A stretch of DNA of 64,000 bases from SG8-38 sp041576815. GTDB lineage: Bacteria; Myxococcota_A; Polyangia; Polyangiales; Houyiibacteriaceae. This document shows, piece by piece, positions 34,988 through 44,900 of this stretch. The stretch lies in contig JBFGKE010000005.1 of the NCBI GenBank assembly GCA_041576815.1, positions 62,001-126,000 on the forward strand, written 5' to 3'. The position numbers were made by a program, and so were the translations under genes. How positions within the stretch are numbered: the first letter of the stretch is position 1; every line of letters starts with the position of its first letter. The notes under the pieces are model-generated. The model saw only the letters and a program-made list of their open reading frames with translations. It did no database searches and was not told where the DNA came from.

Positions 34988-36663
34988 ATGCGTCGGTAGG
35001 TGAGGTAGGTGTCGATGCCGTTGTGGACCCGAGAATAGTTGCCCAAGATGAAGTGGCGCAGGGCCGAGAACCGCTGCAAGGATTGGGCGGCGCTGTCACA
35101 GACCCAAGATTGGTCGTAGGTCGCAACCAGGATCCAGTCGGGCGGCTGGGCGGCGAGCTCACGCATCAAGCGCTGACGGCGGCGGACCAACAACGGATGC
35201 TGATCCAACGACGGGTCTTTGGGATCGACGATTCGGTCGGCAATGTAGGTAACCGGTTGCAGGCCCGCGAGGAACTGAACACCCGAGTCGAGGCCGTAGA
35301 CCATGACCCGCTGCTCCTGCAGATTTGCGTTGTCTCGCAGCCACGCGACCGTGCGATCCCACATGGGAGCGATGCGGCCCTGGGTAAAGGACTCACCCTG
35401 CTCCAACGCCTTCGCATGGCCTGCCACCCGCTCGACCAATCCCAGCGGTGGAACAAAGAGCACCGCCGCGCCGGCGGCGCAGAGCACCGCTGCGCGCCCC
35501 CAGCCGGTGGCGAGCATTCCATCACGAAGGTCGAACAGACGCTGCGCCACAGAGGCGATCCCCACCCCTCCCCACAGAATCAACAGCGGCATGATGCTCG
35601 CGTAGTGGTAGGCAAAGCCTTTGGCCTGCAGGAGCAGAATGCCCATGAGCGCGCCATGGAAGGCTGCGAGCCTCACTATTAAACGACGGCGAGGGACTGG
35701 GGCTAGCCACCAAACCAGCGGCAAGAAGTAGAGACCGGTGGTCACCAGGCTGAGGGCCATCTCTGAGCGCGACACCAGCGAAGGGGCGAGTCGTGCGTAC
35801 ACCTCGCGGTTGTAGGTGACGATCGCTTCGAAAACCGCGCCGGCATGGGGACCCAGGGCAACCACGAAGGGGATCAACACCACCGCGCCGCCACCCAGCG
35901 CGAAGGACAGGCGATCACGCCAGGCGTAGCCCGCATCGTCACGACCGGGGCGGATCACCACCCACACCAGCAAGGGAAGGATGACTCCCAGGGTGGGCTT
36001 GATCAGGATCGCCAGGGTCATGGCACCCCCGGCCATCGCCGCGGCCACCCGATCCGCGCGGGGGCCCAGGCGCGCAAACAACAGCCAGTAGAGCACCGGC
36101 AACAACAGCGCGATCTGGTAGGTCTCCCGGTTGGAGGTGTCCCAGGGCCCCAGGGCCACGTAGTAGGTAGCGCAACACACCGCCACCACCGCACCCACCC
36201 AGGGACGACTCAAACGAGCCGCCAGCGCGGCCACCGAAACCACCGCCCCCGCCTGCAGCAGATAGTCCACCGCCCGGACCGCGAGCTCCGAGGGACCAAA
36301 CGAATAGAACGTGGCTGCGTACAACCCGTATTGGCCGGGCCACTGGTGTGCCTTGATGTCCACGTAGAGGGTCCACCCCTCCAGCCAGCTGCGGGCGATG
36401 TAGGCGAAGTGGGCTTGGTCCCGCTGCAGGCGAAAGAACACCAGCGGGAACAACGCGATCAAGGCGACTGCAGCGATGGTGAGCAGGAAACCTAAGGACA
36501 CCCGCTGGGGCGCCAACAACGCCCAGCCCAGCCGAGCCACCACACGGCGCGTGCCGCTGGTGGGGGCGCCATCCTCCTGTTCGTCGCCTGGCGCGCGGGG
36601 CTCACGGGATATACCGGGCTCCGTCCCCACCTCGCCATCCGCCTCTGCGGCCATTCCGACCAT
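34984..36663 (-). CDS. GT39-like polytopic membrane glycosyltransferase
   Basis: A 559-residue membrane protein with about 10-11 helices. The first external loop contains RLQRDQAHFAYIARSWLEGWTL, where an Asp follows the first helix as in PMT/ArnT-like (GT39/GT83) enzymes that use polyprenyl-phosphate sugars. A soluble extracytoplasmic C-terminal region of about 130 residues follows. It is the first gene of the glycan operon and probably the transferase that uses the lipid-linked sugar made by the GT2 domain. ATG 36663 was chosen; GTG 36699 and ATG 36654 are alternatives. Confidence 0.72.
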   Translation of the reverse strand: MVGMAAEADGEVGTEPGISREPRAPGDEQEDGAPTSGTRRVVARLGWALLAPQRVSLGFLLTIAAVALIALFPLVFFRLQRDQAHFAYIARSWLEGWTLYVDIKAHQWPGQYGLYAATFYSFGPSELAVRAVDYLLQAGAVVSVAALAARLSRPWVGAVVAVCCATYYVALGPWDTSNRETYQIALLLPVLYWLLFARLGPRADRVAAAMAGGAMTLAILIKPTLGVILPLLVWVVIRPGRDDAGYAWRDRLSFALGGGAVVLIPFVVALGPHAGAVFEAIVTYNREVYARLAPSLVSRSEMALSLVTTGLYFLPLVWWLAPVPRRRLIVRLAAFHGALMGILLLQAKGFAYHYASIMPLLILWGGVGIASVAQRLFDLRDGMLATGWGRAAVLCAAGAAVLFVPPLGLVERVAGHAKALEQGESFTQGRIAPMWDRTVAWLRDNANLQEQRVMVYGLDSGVQFLAGLQPVTYIADRIVDPKDPSLDQHPLLVRRRQRLMRELAAQPPDWILVATYDQSWVCDSAAQSLQRFSALRHFILGNYSRVHNGIDTYLTYRRM

Positions 36664-37132
36664 GAGAGCCCGAAACGACCCGAAGGTCAATCGGGTCACT
36701 CAAGGAGCGCCCGCGAAGGCCTCAACGCGTCCAATCAGCGCCGGCGGTTCGGAGTCGGACTCCAATGACGGTTGCGGGTGCGTGGCGGGGGACACGCGCG
36801 TGAAATCTATCAGTCGGGCGCTGTTGGCTTGGGACGTGTTGGCGGGTGCGCTGTCGATCCCCTGATTAGCTGCCTTCAGGCGATGGTGATGGTTCAGGTC
36901 GATTGGCTAGTTCTTGCCGTGCCCAACGCCTACAAGAATCAATCAGGCGGAAAGCAATCGATCAGCGCGGATGCGCTCTACGGCCATTCTCGGGTCGCCA
37001 TGCCCTATAGGTTCGTCATTGTTGGGTACTGAAAGCCGGCGACGGCCTCCTTCAACCGGGAGCACACGTAAAAGATTGTTCGGGCCCGTATGCAATTGCA
37101 CCTTTAAGGACTAATTCAGGCCACGGCGGCGT
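36664..37132. other. Intergenic region between divergent glycan operon and cytochrome lipoprotein gene
   Basis: About 470 bp without a convincing gene. The part from about 36850 is visibly less GC-rich than the neighbouring coding DNA. It must hold promoters for both the glycan operon and the cytochrome lipoprotein gene, but I see no clear -10/-35 pair. Short open frames crossing it show no coding signature. Confidence 0.5.
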
Positions 37133-39004
37133 ATGCTGCCCAAGGTGACGAAACGATTAGTGAAAGGCCAGATTGGCGGGACGGCGACGGTCTTCGTGTG
37201 CGGGATGCTGGCGGCTTGCACGGGTGCCATTGGTGAGCCGGGTGAGCCTCGCGGTTCGGTCTCCGCTGGGTGCGTGGAGGACGCCGCCTCGCCCTCGGGT
37301 GCGGAGTTGTTCGCGCAATCGTGCGCGACGTGCCACGGCGCCAGCGGTGTCGGCGGCTCCGTCTTCCCCGACAGCATCCAAGGTTTCGAACCCATTGCCG
37401 CGACAGTGAGGACCGGACCGGGGGTGATGCCGGCGTTCTCAGAGTTTTCCGACGCCGAGGTCCAGCGCATCCAAAACTACTTGCTTTGCGTCGGCCAGCT
37501 TGCGTGCGACCCCGTCAACGCGTCCTGCACCGACGATGACGGCTGCTGCCCCACGGCCTGTGACTCAGGTAGCGACAATGACTGCCTGCCGCTTTGCGGC
37601 GACGGTGTCGTCGACGCCAACGAGCTGTGCGATGGCGATTGCCCGTCGAGCTGCGACGACGGGAAGAGCTGCACAACCGACACGATGATCGGATTAGCGA
37701 GCACTTGTGATGCTTCGTGCGGTCATGCCGACGTAACTAGCTGCAGTGACGGGGATGGATGCTGCGCCGTCGGATGCTCGGCGGGGAACGATAGCGATTG
37801 CCCCGCAATTTGCGGCGACAACTTCGTCGACGTCGAGGAAGTTTGCGACGGAAACTGCCCATCCACTTGCGAGGATGGAAATGCATGCACCGTAGACAGC
37901 CTCAGCGGATCGGCCGCCAACTGTGATGCCTCTTGCGATTACGCGATCATCATGGGTTGCAACGGCAACGATGGGTGCTGTCCCGCCGGGTGCAATGCTA
38001 GCAACGATAACGACTGTTCCGCCACCTGCGGTGACGGTGTCGTAGATGCGAATGAAACGTGCGATGGGAGCTGTCCCTCCACTTGCGATGACGGGAACGC
38101 CTGCACCACTGACACACTGATTGGCAGCGCAAGTCAATGCACCGCCGCTTGCACGTACAACGCAATCAACCTGTGTGCGGACGGAGACGGGTGCTGCCCG
38201 GTGGGATGCACAGCCGGAAACGACAACGATTGCACGGCCGTGTGCGGGAACGACTACGTAGACATCGGCGAGCTGTGCGACGGCAACTGCCCATCGAGTT
38301 GCAACGACGGGAACAGCTGCACGGCAGACACGTTGACGGGGTCGTCTGCCAACTGCGACGCGTCGTGCAGTTTTCCAACTATCGACACCTGCAGCAACGA
38401 CGATGGGTGTTGCCCTGCCGGATGCAACATAGCAAGCGACAACAATTGCAACCCTGTGTGCGGAGACGGCGTCTGCAGCCCCGAGGAAAACTGTGTCAGC
38501 TGCTCGCAAGACTGCGGTAGTTGCCAGACCGGCGTGGAGGTTTTCGCCGCGCAGTGCGCCGTCTGTCATGGCGAGGAGGGCGAGGGCACGAGCGCGGCTT
38601 ACCCAATTCAAAACCCAGTCGCCGGTTACGCAACTTATGTGATCCGCACGGGGCGACCCGGTATTGGTTTCCCAGAGCAAATGCCGCAATTCTCTCTCCA
38701 ACAGGTCAGCGACCAACAGCTGCAAGAGCTGCTCGCTTGGCTCAGCGACCGGTCGGATCCGACGACTGGAGAGGGTCTGTTCAATCGCTATTGCGCGAAT
38801 TGTCATGGCAGCGATGCAGCCGGGGGGGTCGTGGACCAAGACATCAGGGGCGAGACCTTTGATAACGTCCTGGACGCCGGCCGAAATGGCTTCGGCGGCC
38901 AGGACTACGCCGTACGCGACATGTATATGCCTGGACGTTCGGCGCAGGAGCTGTCCGACGCCGAGCTGCAGCTGATCACCAGCTATCTCCAATCACTTCC
39001 GTGA
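37133..39004 (+). CDS. Three-haem c-type cytochrome lipoprotein with four 72-residue Cys-rich repeats
   Basis: A 623-residue lipoprotein (lipobox GMLAAC, Cys29). A first cytochrome c domain has CATCH at 64-68. Residues 155-442 are four tandem repeats of exactly 72 residues, beginning at Cys155, Cys227, Cys299 and Cys371 with patterns such as CGDGVVDANELCDG, CPSTCDDG and GCCPAGC, rich in Cys/Asp/Asn. A fifth, cut repeat starts at 443. Two further haem sites follow, CAVCH (475-479) and CANCH (554-558). It probably carries electrons at the cell surface or periplasm. The C-terminal 157 residues are paralogous to the lipoprotein at 46.9 kb. Confidence 0.88.
   Translation: MLPKVTKRLVKGQIGGTATVFVCGMLAACTGAIGEPGEPRGSVSAGCVEDAASPSGAELFAQSCATCHGASGVGGSVFPDSIQGFEPIAATVRTGPGVMPAFSEFSDAEVQRIQNYLLCVGQLACDPVNASCTDDDGCCPTACDSGSDNDCLPLCGDGVVDANELCDGDCPSSCDDGKSCTTDTMIGLASTCDASCGHADVTSCSDGDGCCAVGCSAGNDSDCPAICGDNFVDVEEVCDGNCPSTCEDGNACTVDSLSGSAANCDASCDYAIIMGCNGNDGCCPAGCNASNDNDCSATCGDGVVDANETCDGSCPSTCDDGNACTTDTLIGSASQCTAACTYNAINLCADGDGCCPVGCTAGNDNDCTAVCGNDYVDIGELCDGNCPSSCNDGNSCTADTLTGSSANCDASCSFPTIDTCSNDDGCCPAGCNIASDNNCNPVCGDGVCSPEENCVSCSQDCGSCQTGVEVFAAQCAVCHGEEGEGTSAAYPIQNPVAGYATYVIRTGRPGIGFPEQMPQFSLQQVSDQQLQELLAWLSDRSDPTTGEGLFNRYCANCHGSDAAGGVVDQDIRGETFDNVLDAGRNGFGGQDYAVRDMYMPGRSAQELSDAELQLITSYLQSLP
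37595..38458 (+). repeat. Four tandem 216-bp coding repeats
   Basis: These encode four in-frame 72-residue Cys-rich modules of the cytochrome lipoprotein. Register is exact, with no insertion or deletion between copies at the protein level, implying recent duplication or strong constraint. Confidence 0.85.
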
Positions 39005-39019
39005 TCTCGGCGCTCGGTT

Positions 39020-40441
39020 CTATGCCGAATGAGCGGGAAGCAAGACCCGGAAAACGCTTCCTCCGCCCGGAGCGTCCCCGAGCTCGACCCGGCCTCCGTG
39101 CGCCTGGGCAATCCCCCTCACAATCGCGAGCCCCAGCCCGCTCCCATCCTCCGTGGACCCATTCGAGGCCACTGGGATTCGGTAGAACCGCTGGAATATG
39201 AGCTCTCGTTGCTCTTCGGGAATCCCAGGCCCCTCGTCCTCGACGGAAAGGCACACATCTGCGCCGTCCGCCTCGATCGAGACCGAAACGACCCCGCCTT
39301 CCGGGGTGGCGCGAATCGCATTGTGTATGAGATTGAGGAGCACCTCGACGAGAAGAGCACGGCTCCCCCGCACTAGCGTTGCGCAGTTCGCGTCGCCTCG
39401 AAGCTCGACGCCCTGATCGTGCGCAAGCGGTGTCAACTGCTCGAGGACGTCGGACGCCACCTCATTTAGATCGACTGACTCACCCAAGAGGCTCGAATCT
39501 CCTGCCTGGTGATCGATTCGTGCAAGGAAGAGAAGGCGCCCGCAAAGGCGACTGAGCCGCTCGATCTCCTCGATGATGGTTTCGATCTGGGCCTTGCGCG
39601 TGTCGGATTTCTCGCTCCTTTGCAACAGATCGATCTCGCCCCGAATCCGAGTCAAGGGGGTACGGAGCTCATGTGCGACTTCCGAGGAGAACCGCTCCAT
39701 CTGATGCAGCGACGTACCAATCCGGTCGAGCATGTCATTCAAGACGATCGCGAGCTGATCTAGCTCGTCTCCCGTCCCGGTAAGCGGGAGTCGTTCTTCG
39801 AGGCTCTCCGCCGTGATTCGAGAAGCCCGGGAAGTCATGGCGGCGACCGGGCGGAGTGATCGCGTGGTCACGAACCAGAGTAGAAAAAAGATGGCGCCGA
39901 GGCCCAATACGACGACGGCGGTCGCAGCGCGAAAAACGCGTTGGACAGCTGCCTCAAACGGCACCAGGGAGGCAGCGGTCTGAATCACGAACACTTCGGG
40001 CTGGCGGTCGCGGGCCGCAATCTCCAGCCGTTCGCTCCGGAGTAAGATTCGGCGGCTTTCAGGCGACGACGGATCCGGCTCGATCTCAATTACAACGGGA
40101 TCGCCGTCCCACGACTCGGGGGTCGAAAGCTCGGCGCCAGCCAGGTTCCGGCTCTGTGCGAGCAAGCCTCTGCGCTCGCTCCAAATCTGATAGAAGTAGG
40201 TGTGCGGCGAAGAGCGATAGCTCGTCTCGACGTCGAGAAACCGCTGAAGCATGCCTTCCGCACCCGGACTCTGAAGCACGCTGATCACCTCGTCGCATTT
40301 CCACTCCAGCGTCTTTTCCACCTGGTGAAGAAGCTGATCATGGCTGCGGAAGTACAGGACCCCGCTGAGCACGAGCGCAATGCCGAAAGCCAGAGACCAT
40401 CCGAGGAGGATCAATTTCCAGCGGATCGGAATCTTCCTCAC
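39020..40441 (-). CDS. Sensor histidine kinase (CusS/heavy-metal sensor type)
   Basis: A 473-residue membrane kinase. One helix near residues 10-30 and one near 175-200 flank a periplasmic sensor of about 145 residues. A HAMP domain (RSLRPVAAMTSRASRITAESL) leads to the H-box SEVAHELRTPLTRIRGEID, N-box NLIHNAIRATPEGG, DEGPGIPEE and GSGLGLAIVRG. The N-terminal architecture is that of CusS-like metal or envelope-stress sensors, but no metal ligand pattern can be assigned. It is convergent with the cytochrome lipoprotein, 15 bp apart. Confidence 0.9.
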   Translation of the reverse strand: MRKIPIRWKLILLGWSLAFGIALVLSGVLYFRSHDQLLHQVEKTLEWKCDEVISVLQSPGAEGMLQRFLDVETSYRSSPHTYFYQIWSERRGLLAQSRNLAGAELSTPESWDGDPVVIEIEPDPSSPESRRILLRSERLEIAARDRQPEVFVIQTAASLVPFEAAVQRVFRAATAVVVLGLGAIFFLLWFVTTRSLRPVAAMTSRASRITAESLEERLPLTGTGDELDQLAIVLNDMLDRIGTSLHQMERFSSEVAHELRTPLTRIRGEIDLLQRSEKSDTRKAQIETIIEEIERLSRLCGRLLFLARIDHQAGDSSLLGESVDLNEVASDVLEQLTPLAHDQGVELRGDANCATLVRGSRALLVEVLLNLIHNAIRATPEGGVVSVSIEADGADVCLSVEDEGPGIPEEQRELIFQRFYRIPVASNGSTEDGSGLGLAIVRGIAQAHGGRVELGDAPGGGSVFRVLLPAHSA

Positions 40442-41124
40442 GGGTGTTCCTCGGAAAGAACGTATCCGACCCCGCGGATCGTGTGGATCAGCTTCGTTTC
40501 GAATGGCTCGTCGATCTTTGCTCGAAGATAGCGGATGTAAACGTCGATCACGTTGCTGAACGTATCAAAGTGTCGATCCCACACGTGTTCCGAGATCATC
40601 GTGCGCGTGACGACGCTGCCCCGGTTGCGGGCGAGGTACTCGAGAAAGGAGAACTCCTTTGGCGTGAGACTGATCCGCGTAGCGCTCCGAGTCACCTTCC
40701 GTGTCGACAGGTCGATTTGTAGGTCTCCGACCCGCAATACGGACGCGCCTAGGTCCGACCCGCGCCGTAGCAGGGCTCGAAGGCGCGCGGTCAGCTCCGC
40801 AAAGCTGAAAGGTTTGACGAGGTAGTCATCAGCGCCGGCATTGAGCCCGCGGACTCGATCCATGACCCCGTCCTTCGCGGAAAGTACGAGAACCGGTGCA
40901 CGGCAGCCTTGCTCGCGGATCTCACCGAGGAGCTCCAACCCGTCCATGTGAGGGAGCATGATGTCGAGCACGATCGCGTCGTAAGGTTCGTGTAGGACCT
41001 GATCGAATGCCTCGCGCCCATCGCCTGACACATCGACTGCAAAGCCGTCCTCGATCAGCCCGCGGCGGATGAAGCTGGACACTTTCTTGTCGTCTTCGAC
41101 TACGAGGATCCGCACCCGAACCAT
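40438..41124 (-). CDS. OmpR/CusR-family response regulator
   Basis: A 228-residue response regulator with receiver motifs VVEDDKKV, phosphoacceptor IVLDIMLPHMDG, VLSAKDG and YLVKPFSF, and a winged-helix DNA-binding domain (LTPKEFSFLEYLARN, NVIDVYIRYLRAKID). Its stop overlaps the kinase start by 4 bp. It is read divergently from the AraC-like gene, so it may control both that gene and the cytochrome genes on either side; this is inference. Confidence 0.92.
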   Translation of the reverse strand: MVRVRILVVEDDKKVSSFIRRGLIEDGFAVDVSGDGREAFDQVLHEPYDAIVLDIMLPHMDGLELLGEIREQGCRAPVLVLSAKDGVMDRVRGLNAGADDYLVKPFSFAELTARLRALLRRGSDLGASVLRVGDLQIDLSTRKVTRSATRISLTPKEFSFLEYLARNRGSVVTRTMISEHVWDRHFDTFSNVIDVYIRYLRAKIDEPFETKLIHTIRGVGYVLSEEHP

Positions 41125-41248
41125 ACTACGTCGAACCCGTTCAGCCTCCCAGACACGTCCATGAATGGGTACGGCGAGGGGCGGAAATCACCAACAATCC
41201 TGGCTCGTTGTCATTAGAGGTTTCTAATCGGAGATTAATGCTCCGTGA

Positions 41249-41764
41249 ATGACCCGATGGGAACCTGTGGTTTGGGCACAAGTACAGACTGACGACAACT
41301 TGGGTCCTGTGGTGCCGGCGTTGAAATCAAAGTTCGAACAAGAAGTAAACGAGTTTGCGTTTGTCTTCTGTCCCCGTTTGGCGAAGGTCAAGCGATACGT
41401 CGACGAACACTATGGCGAACCCATCAGCTTGGGCCAGGCTGCCCAGATCGCCGCACTCGAGCGCACGTACTTCTGCAAGTACTTTCATTCCAAGGTGGGC
41501 ATCTGTTTCGCCGACTGGATCGCGCGCGGGCGAATCAAGCGAGCGTTGATCATGCTGATGAACCACGATCATCGAATCACCGATTTGGCGTTTGCCGTGG
41601 GATTCAAGGATCTCAGGACCTTCGAACGGGCGTTCAAGAAATTCGCAGGCGTCACGCCTCGAGACTGCAAGAAGGCCGTCCGCTGCGAGTTGGAAGCCGG
41701 CACCGCAAGAACCGATCTTCGATGGGAGGAGATCGCTCCCACACTTCACGACGCGGAGTTGTAG
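41249..41764 (+). CDS. AraC-type helix-turn-helix transcriptional regulator
   Basis: A 171-residue protein in which about residues 45-145 form the two helix-turn-helix motifs of AraC/XylS regulators: PISLGQAAQIAALERTYFCK, then HRITDLAFAVGFKDLRTFER and AFKKFAGVTPRDCKK. There is almost no N-terminal ligand domain, so it is a short HTH-only member. It lies 162 bp upstream of the large peroxidase-like gene and is a candidate for its activator. Confidence 0.85.
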   Translation: MTRWEPVVWAQVQTDDNLGPVVPALKSKFEQEVNEFAFVFCPRLAKVKRYVDEHYGEPISLGQAAQIAALERTYFCKYFHSKVGICFADWIARGRIKRALIMLMNHDHRITDLAFAVGFKDLRTFERAFKKFAGVTPRDCKKAVRCELEAGTARTDLRWEEIAPTLHDAEL

Positions 41765-41926
41765 GCGCCCGTCGATGACCTCGGCTCTCTTGGCCCGTTG
41801 GGAACATGCGCGATTTCGCGGATCCTCGCTCTGGCAAGAGTTGACGCATCTTCGACAACAACCGCCGAGACAGAAGATCAAAAGGCGACGCAGCATTCGG
41901 TAAAGGTCAACACATCGGAGGTCGCC

Positions 41927-44900
41927 ATGGCTCGCGCATCAGCACAGAGGTCGCTCTTGAGAACTCTCTTGCAAGTGGGCTTGGCGGCCGCTTTGGGATT
42001 TGTCGCGGCGCCCGGCTTCGCAGACCCTGGAGAAACGATCACGAACCCGGAAGTGATTCCGGAGTTACCGATCGAAGTCGAAACCGAAGTCGGACCCGCA
42101 GGCTCGCTGAAAATCGCTCCGCTTTGGAAAGAGACCATAGAGCTGCTGGAAGACCCGCACGCGTACGTCTGCCAGGCGGACGATCCAGCAACGCTGCAAG
42201 ACGACGAGAGCGTCCTGTGCGAGGCGACGACCGAGCGTCGGCCGTTCTTTACCTGGGAGGGCCCTGGAGATCCGGGAACGGGATTAGAGGTCGATGCCAT
42301 GCCGCCGCTGCGGGTCTTCCACGCCTGTCACAACGTGCTCACCGGCCAGCCGCTGCGCATGCGCCCGGACGAGGAGATCGACTGGAACCAGCCCGGCTAC
42401 TTGTTTGATACCGATGAGGTCGTGGCGGTCACGGATCCTTCCGAGACCGGTGGTAACGTCAGCAACATCCCCATCGAGCTTCGGAGCCCGATCGGGGCAT
42501 TGGTCTCCTGTGTTCTCGATGACGAGGGGAACGTCCGTGCGGGGGAACAGCCATTTCAACCAGGCGACCCCTGCCAGGATGCAGAACCCGGGACGCTCGT
42601 CGTCTCCAACCCGAGTCGGCGTGCACTCCGGAACGTCCTCGGGTACTCGTCGCTCGTTTGCACGGGTCCCGGGCCGAACAACGGCTGCGACGATCCTCGC
42701 ATCCCTCCGCACGGAACCGAGATTGCCGAGCCGGCTTGCAACGCAGACCGCTTGCTGATCGAGGAAGATGAAGAGACGGGAGAGGTCGTCGTCGTCGACG
42801 AGCTCGAGCAGCCGGTCAACGAAACCCATTTCATGAGAAACCGTCTTGCCGCCGAAATTCTCGGAAAAGCCCTCTTCTGGGATATGCAGATCGGGAGCGA
42901 CGTCGTGCAGGCCTGTGGCTCCTGCCACTTCCATGTGGGTGCCGACGACCGCACCCGCAATCAGCTCAATCCCAACACCAACGGGGGGGATCTAGACCTA
43001 GAGGTGCTATCGGTTGCAGGATCACCGACCACCAACGTCGAGGTGGTCGCGAGCGACTTCCCCTTCCACATGCGCAATCCTGACGTGCGTGGCGATGGGA
43101 CGCAGGTAGCGACTTCGGACGCCGATGACGTCATGTCCTCGATGGGCATCAGCGAGTTCAGACAATTCGACGATGTCCTCGTCAACAACAACACAGCCTT
43201 CGGTCCGCCGACAATGGGTGTACGGCCCCTGTCGCCGGACGTCGGTACGCTGCATCCCGACCCGATCGCCATCATGGATGGCGTGAGGCGGATCGAGCCC
43301 CGTAACACGCCTACGTTCCACGCAGCAGCGTTCAATTTCGACAACTTTTGGGACGGACGTGCCCGCCACGACTTCAACGGCGGCAGTGTGTTCGGTCCCG
43401 CGGACCCCTTCTTCCATGTCTATGTGAGCTGTGGCATCGACTCCTCGAATACGCGCCCTCGTCAGCTTCGCGAATTGGCCGCACCGCTCGAGGCAGAATT
43501 CGAGCCCGGTCCGCGCCCGCTGTGCGACTGGACCGAGGACGGTGGCAACTATCTCGGCGTCGATGAGGGCGAAGAACCCGTGCCGGTGCGAATCCGTTTT
43601 TCGAGCTTGGCTTCTCAGGCGGTCGGGCCGCCGTTGAGCGACTTCGAGATGGCTTTTGGCTTCATCGATCCCGACGTCCAAGGGGGGCGCAACTGGCAAA
43701 AGATCGGCAAGAAGTTGCTCCAGGGCGCCGTCACCCCCAATGACAACCCCAACCAGCGCAGAGTGACACCTCTGGCCAAGCAATTGGTCGCGATCGACGA
43801 CAGTCGGCTCGGTCCTTGGTCCAACCAGGGAGGCACGCAGTGCATTGCCCTCGGTCGGCCCACCGCGATCGGCAAGCCCGGTCTCTGTACGACCTATCGT
43901 GAGCTGATTCGGGCGGCCTTTCGACGCGAGCTCTGGAACCATAACACCGCCGACGGGCATTTCGCCGGTACGCCGGTGCCGATGAACAACGATTGCGCCC
44001 CCGGTGAACAGATTCATGAGCTGGGAATCCAAGCGACGTGCGATCCGTTCGATGGTTACGTCATCGACGTTGATGAAGTCGATGCCTTCAACGGGAACGA
44101 CACGGACGAGTTCCGGCTAGAGGAAGCCAACTTCGCGCTGTTCTTTGGGCTGTCGGTGCAGGCCTACGAGCAGCTCACGATCCCCGACCACACACCCTGG
44201 GACCAGTTCAACGACCTGTATCCGCTTCTCGGCAACGGGGTTGCGCAGCCTGGCGAGCAAGGGACGCTGCACCCGAGCCAGGTGCGCCCGGGAGTTCTAC
44301 CTGGCGGCGGTGATCTCGATACGAGCGTCCTCGATCTCGACCTCGACGGGGATGGGATGACGGACATCGACGGCGACGACGTCCTGTTCGGATTCGATCT
44401 ATTTGCCGGGGGCAACCTGACGGCGGCGCTGCCGACCACCAGCCATCGAAATCCTCCAACAGACCAGTTCCCGCAAGGCGCCGGCTCGAATCCCTTCTTG
44501 CGTACCGCTCGTTGCATGCTCTGCCACCTCGGGCCCGAACAATCCGACCACACCAACAACGTGAACGCGGGTCTGCTGCAATCCGGGACCGAGCAGGAGT
44601 TCCCGTTCCCACAAGGCGTAGCCGAGCCCACCGGTGTGCTGCGCCTGGTGACCGGTTTCAGCCTGGCGGAAGAGCTCGAGGAGAATGCCCAGGACGGCGT
44701 CGAGGTCGAGAACCGAAACTTCAACATCTTTGGCGATGACCTCAGCATCCCGCCGGGTTGCGTGCCAGAGCCCGGCTTCCCGAATGGAACAAACTGCCAG
44801 GCGCCGGTCAATGCGCAGACCGCGCAGGCCAGCGCCAACGCCTTCCAGGACAACGGCATTTACAACATCGGGCTGCGACCTACGGAAGACGACCTCTTGC

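Noticed and set aside
36772..37032. 86-codon ORF in the intergenic gap before the cytochrome lipoprotein
   Set aside because: No ribosome binding site, no domain and ordinary chance length; left as uncharacterised intergenic DNA.
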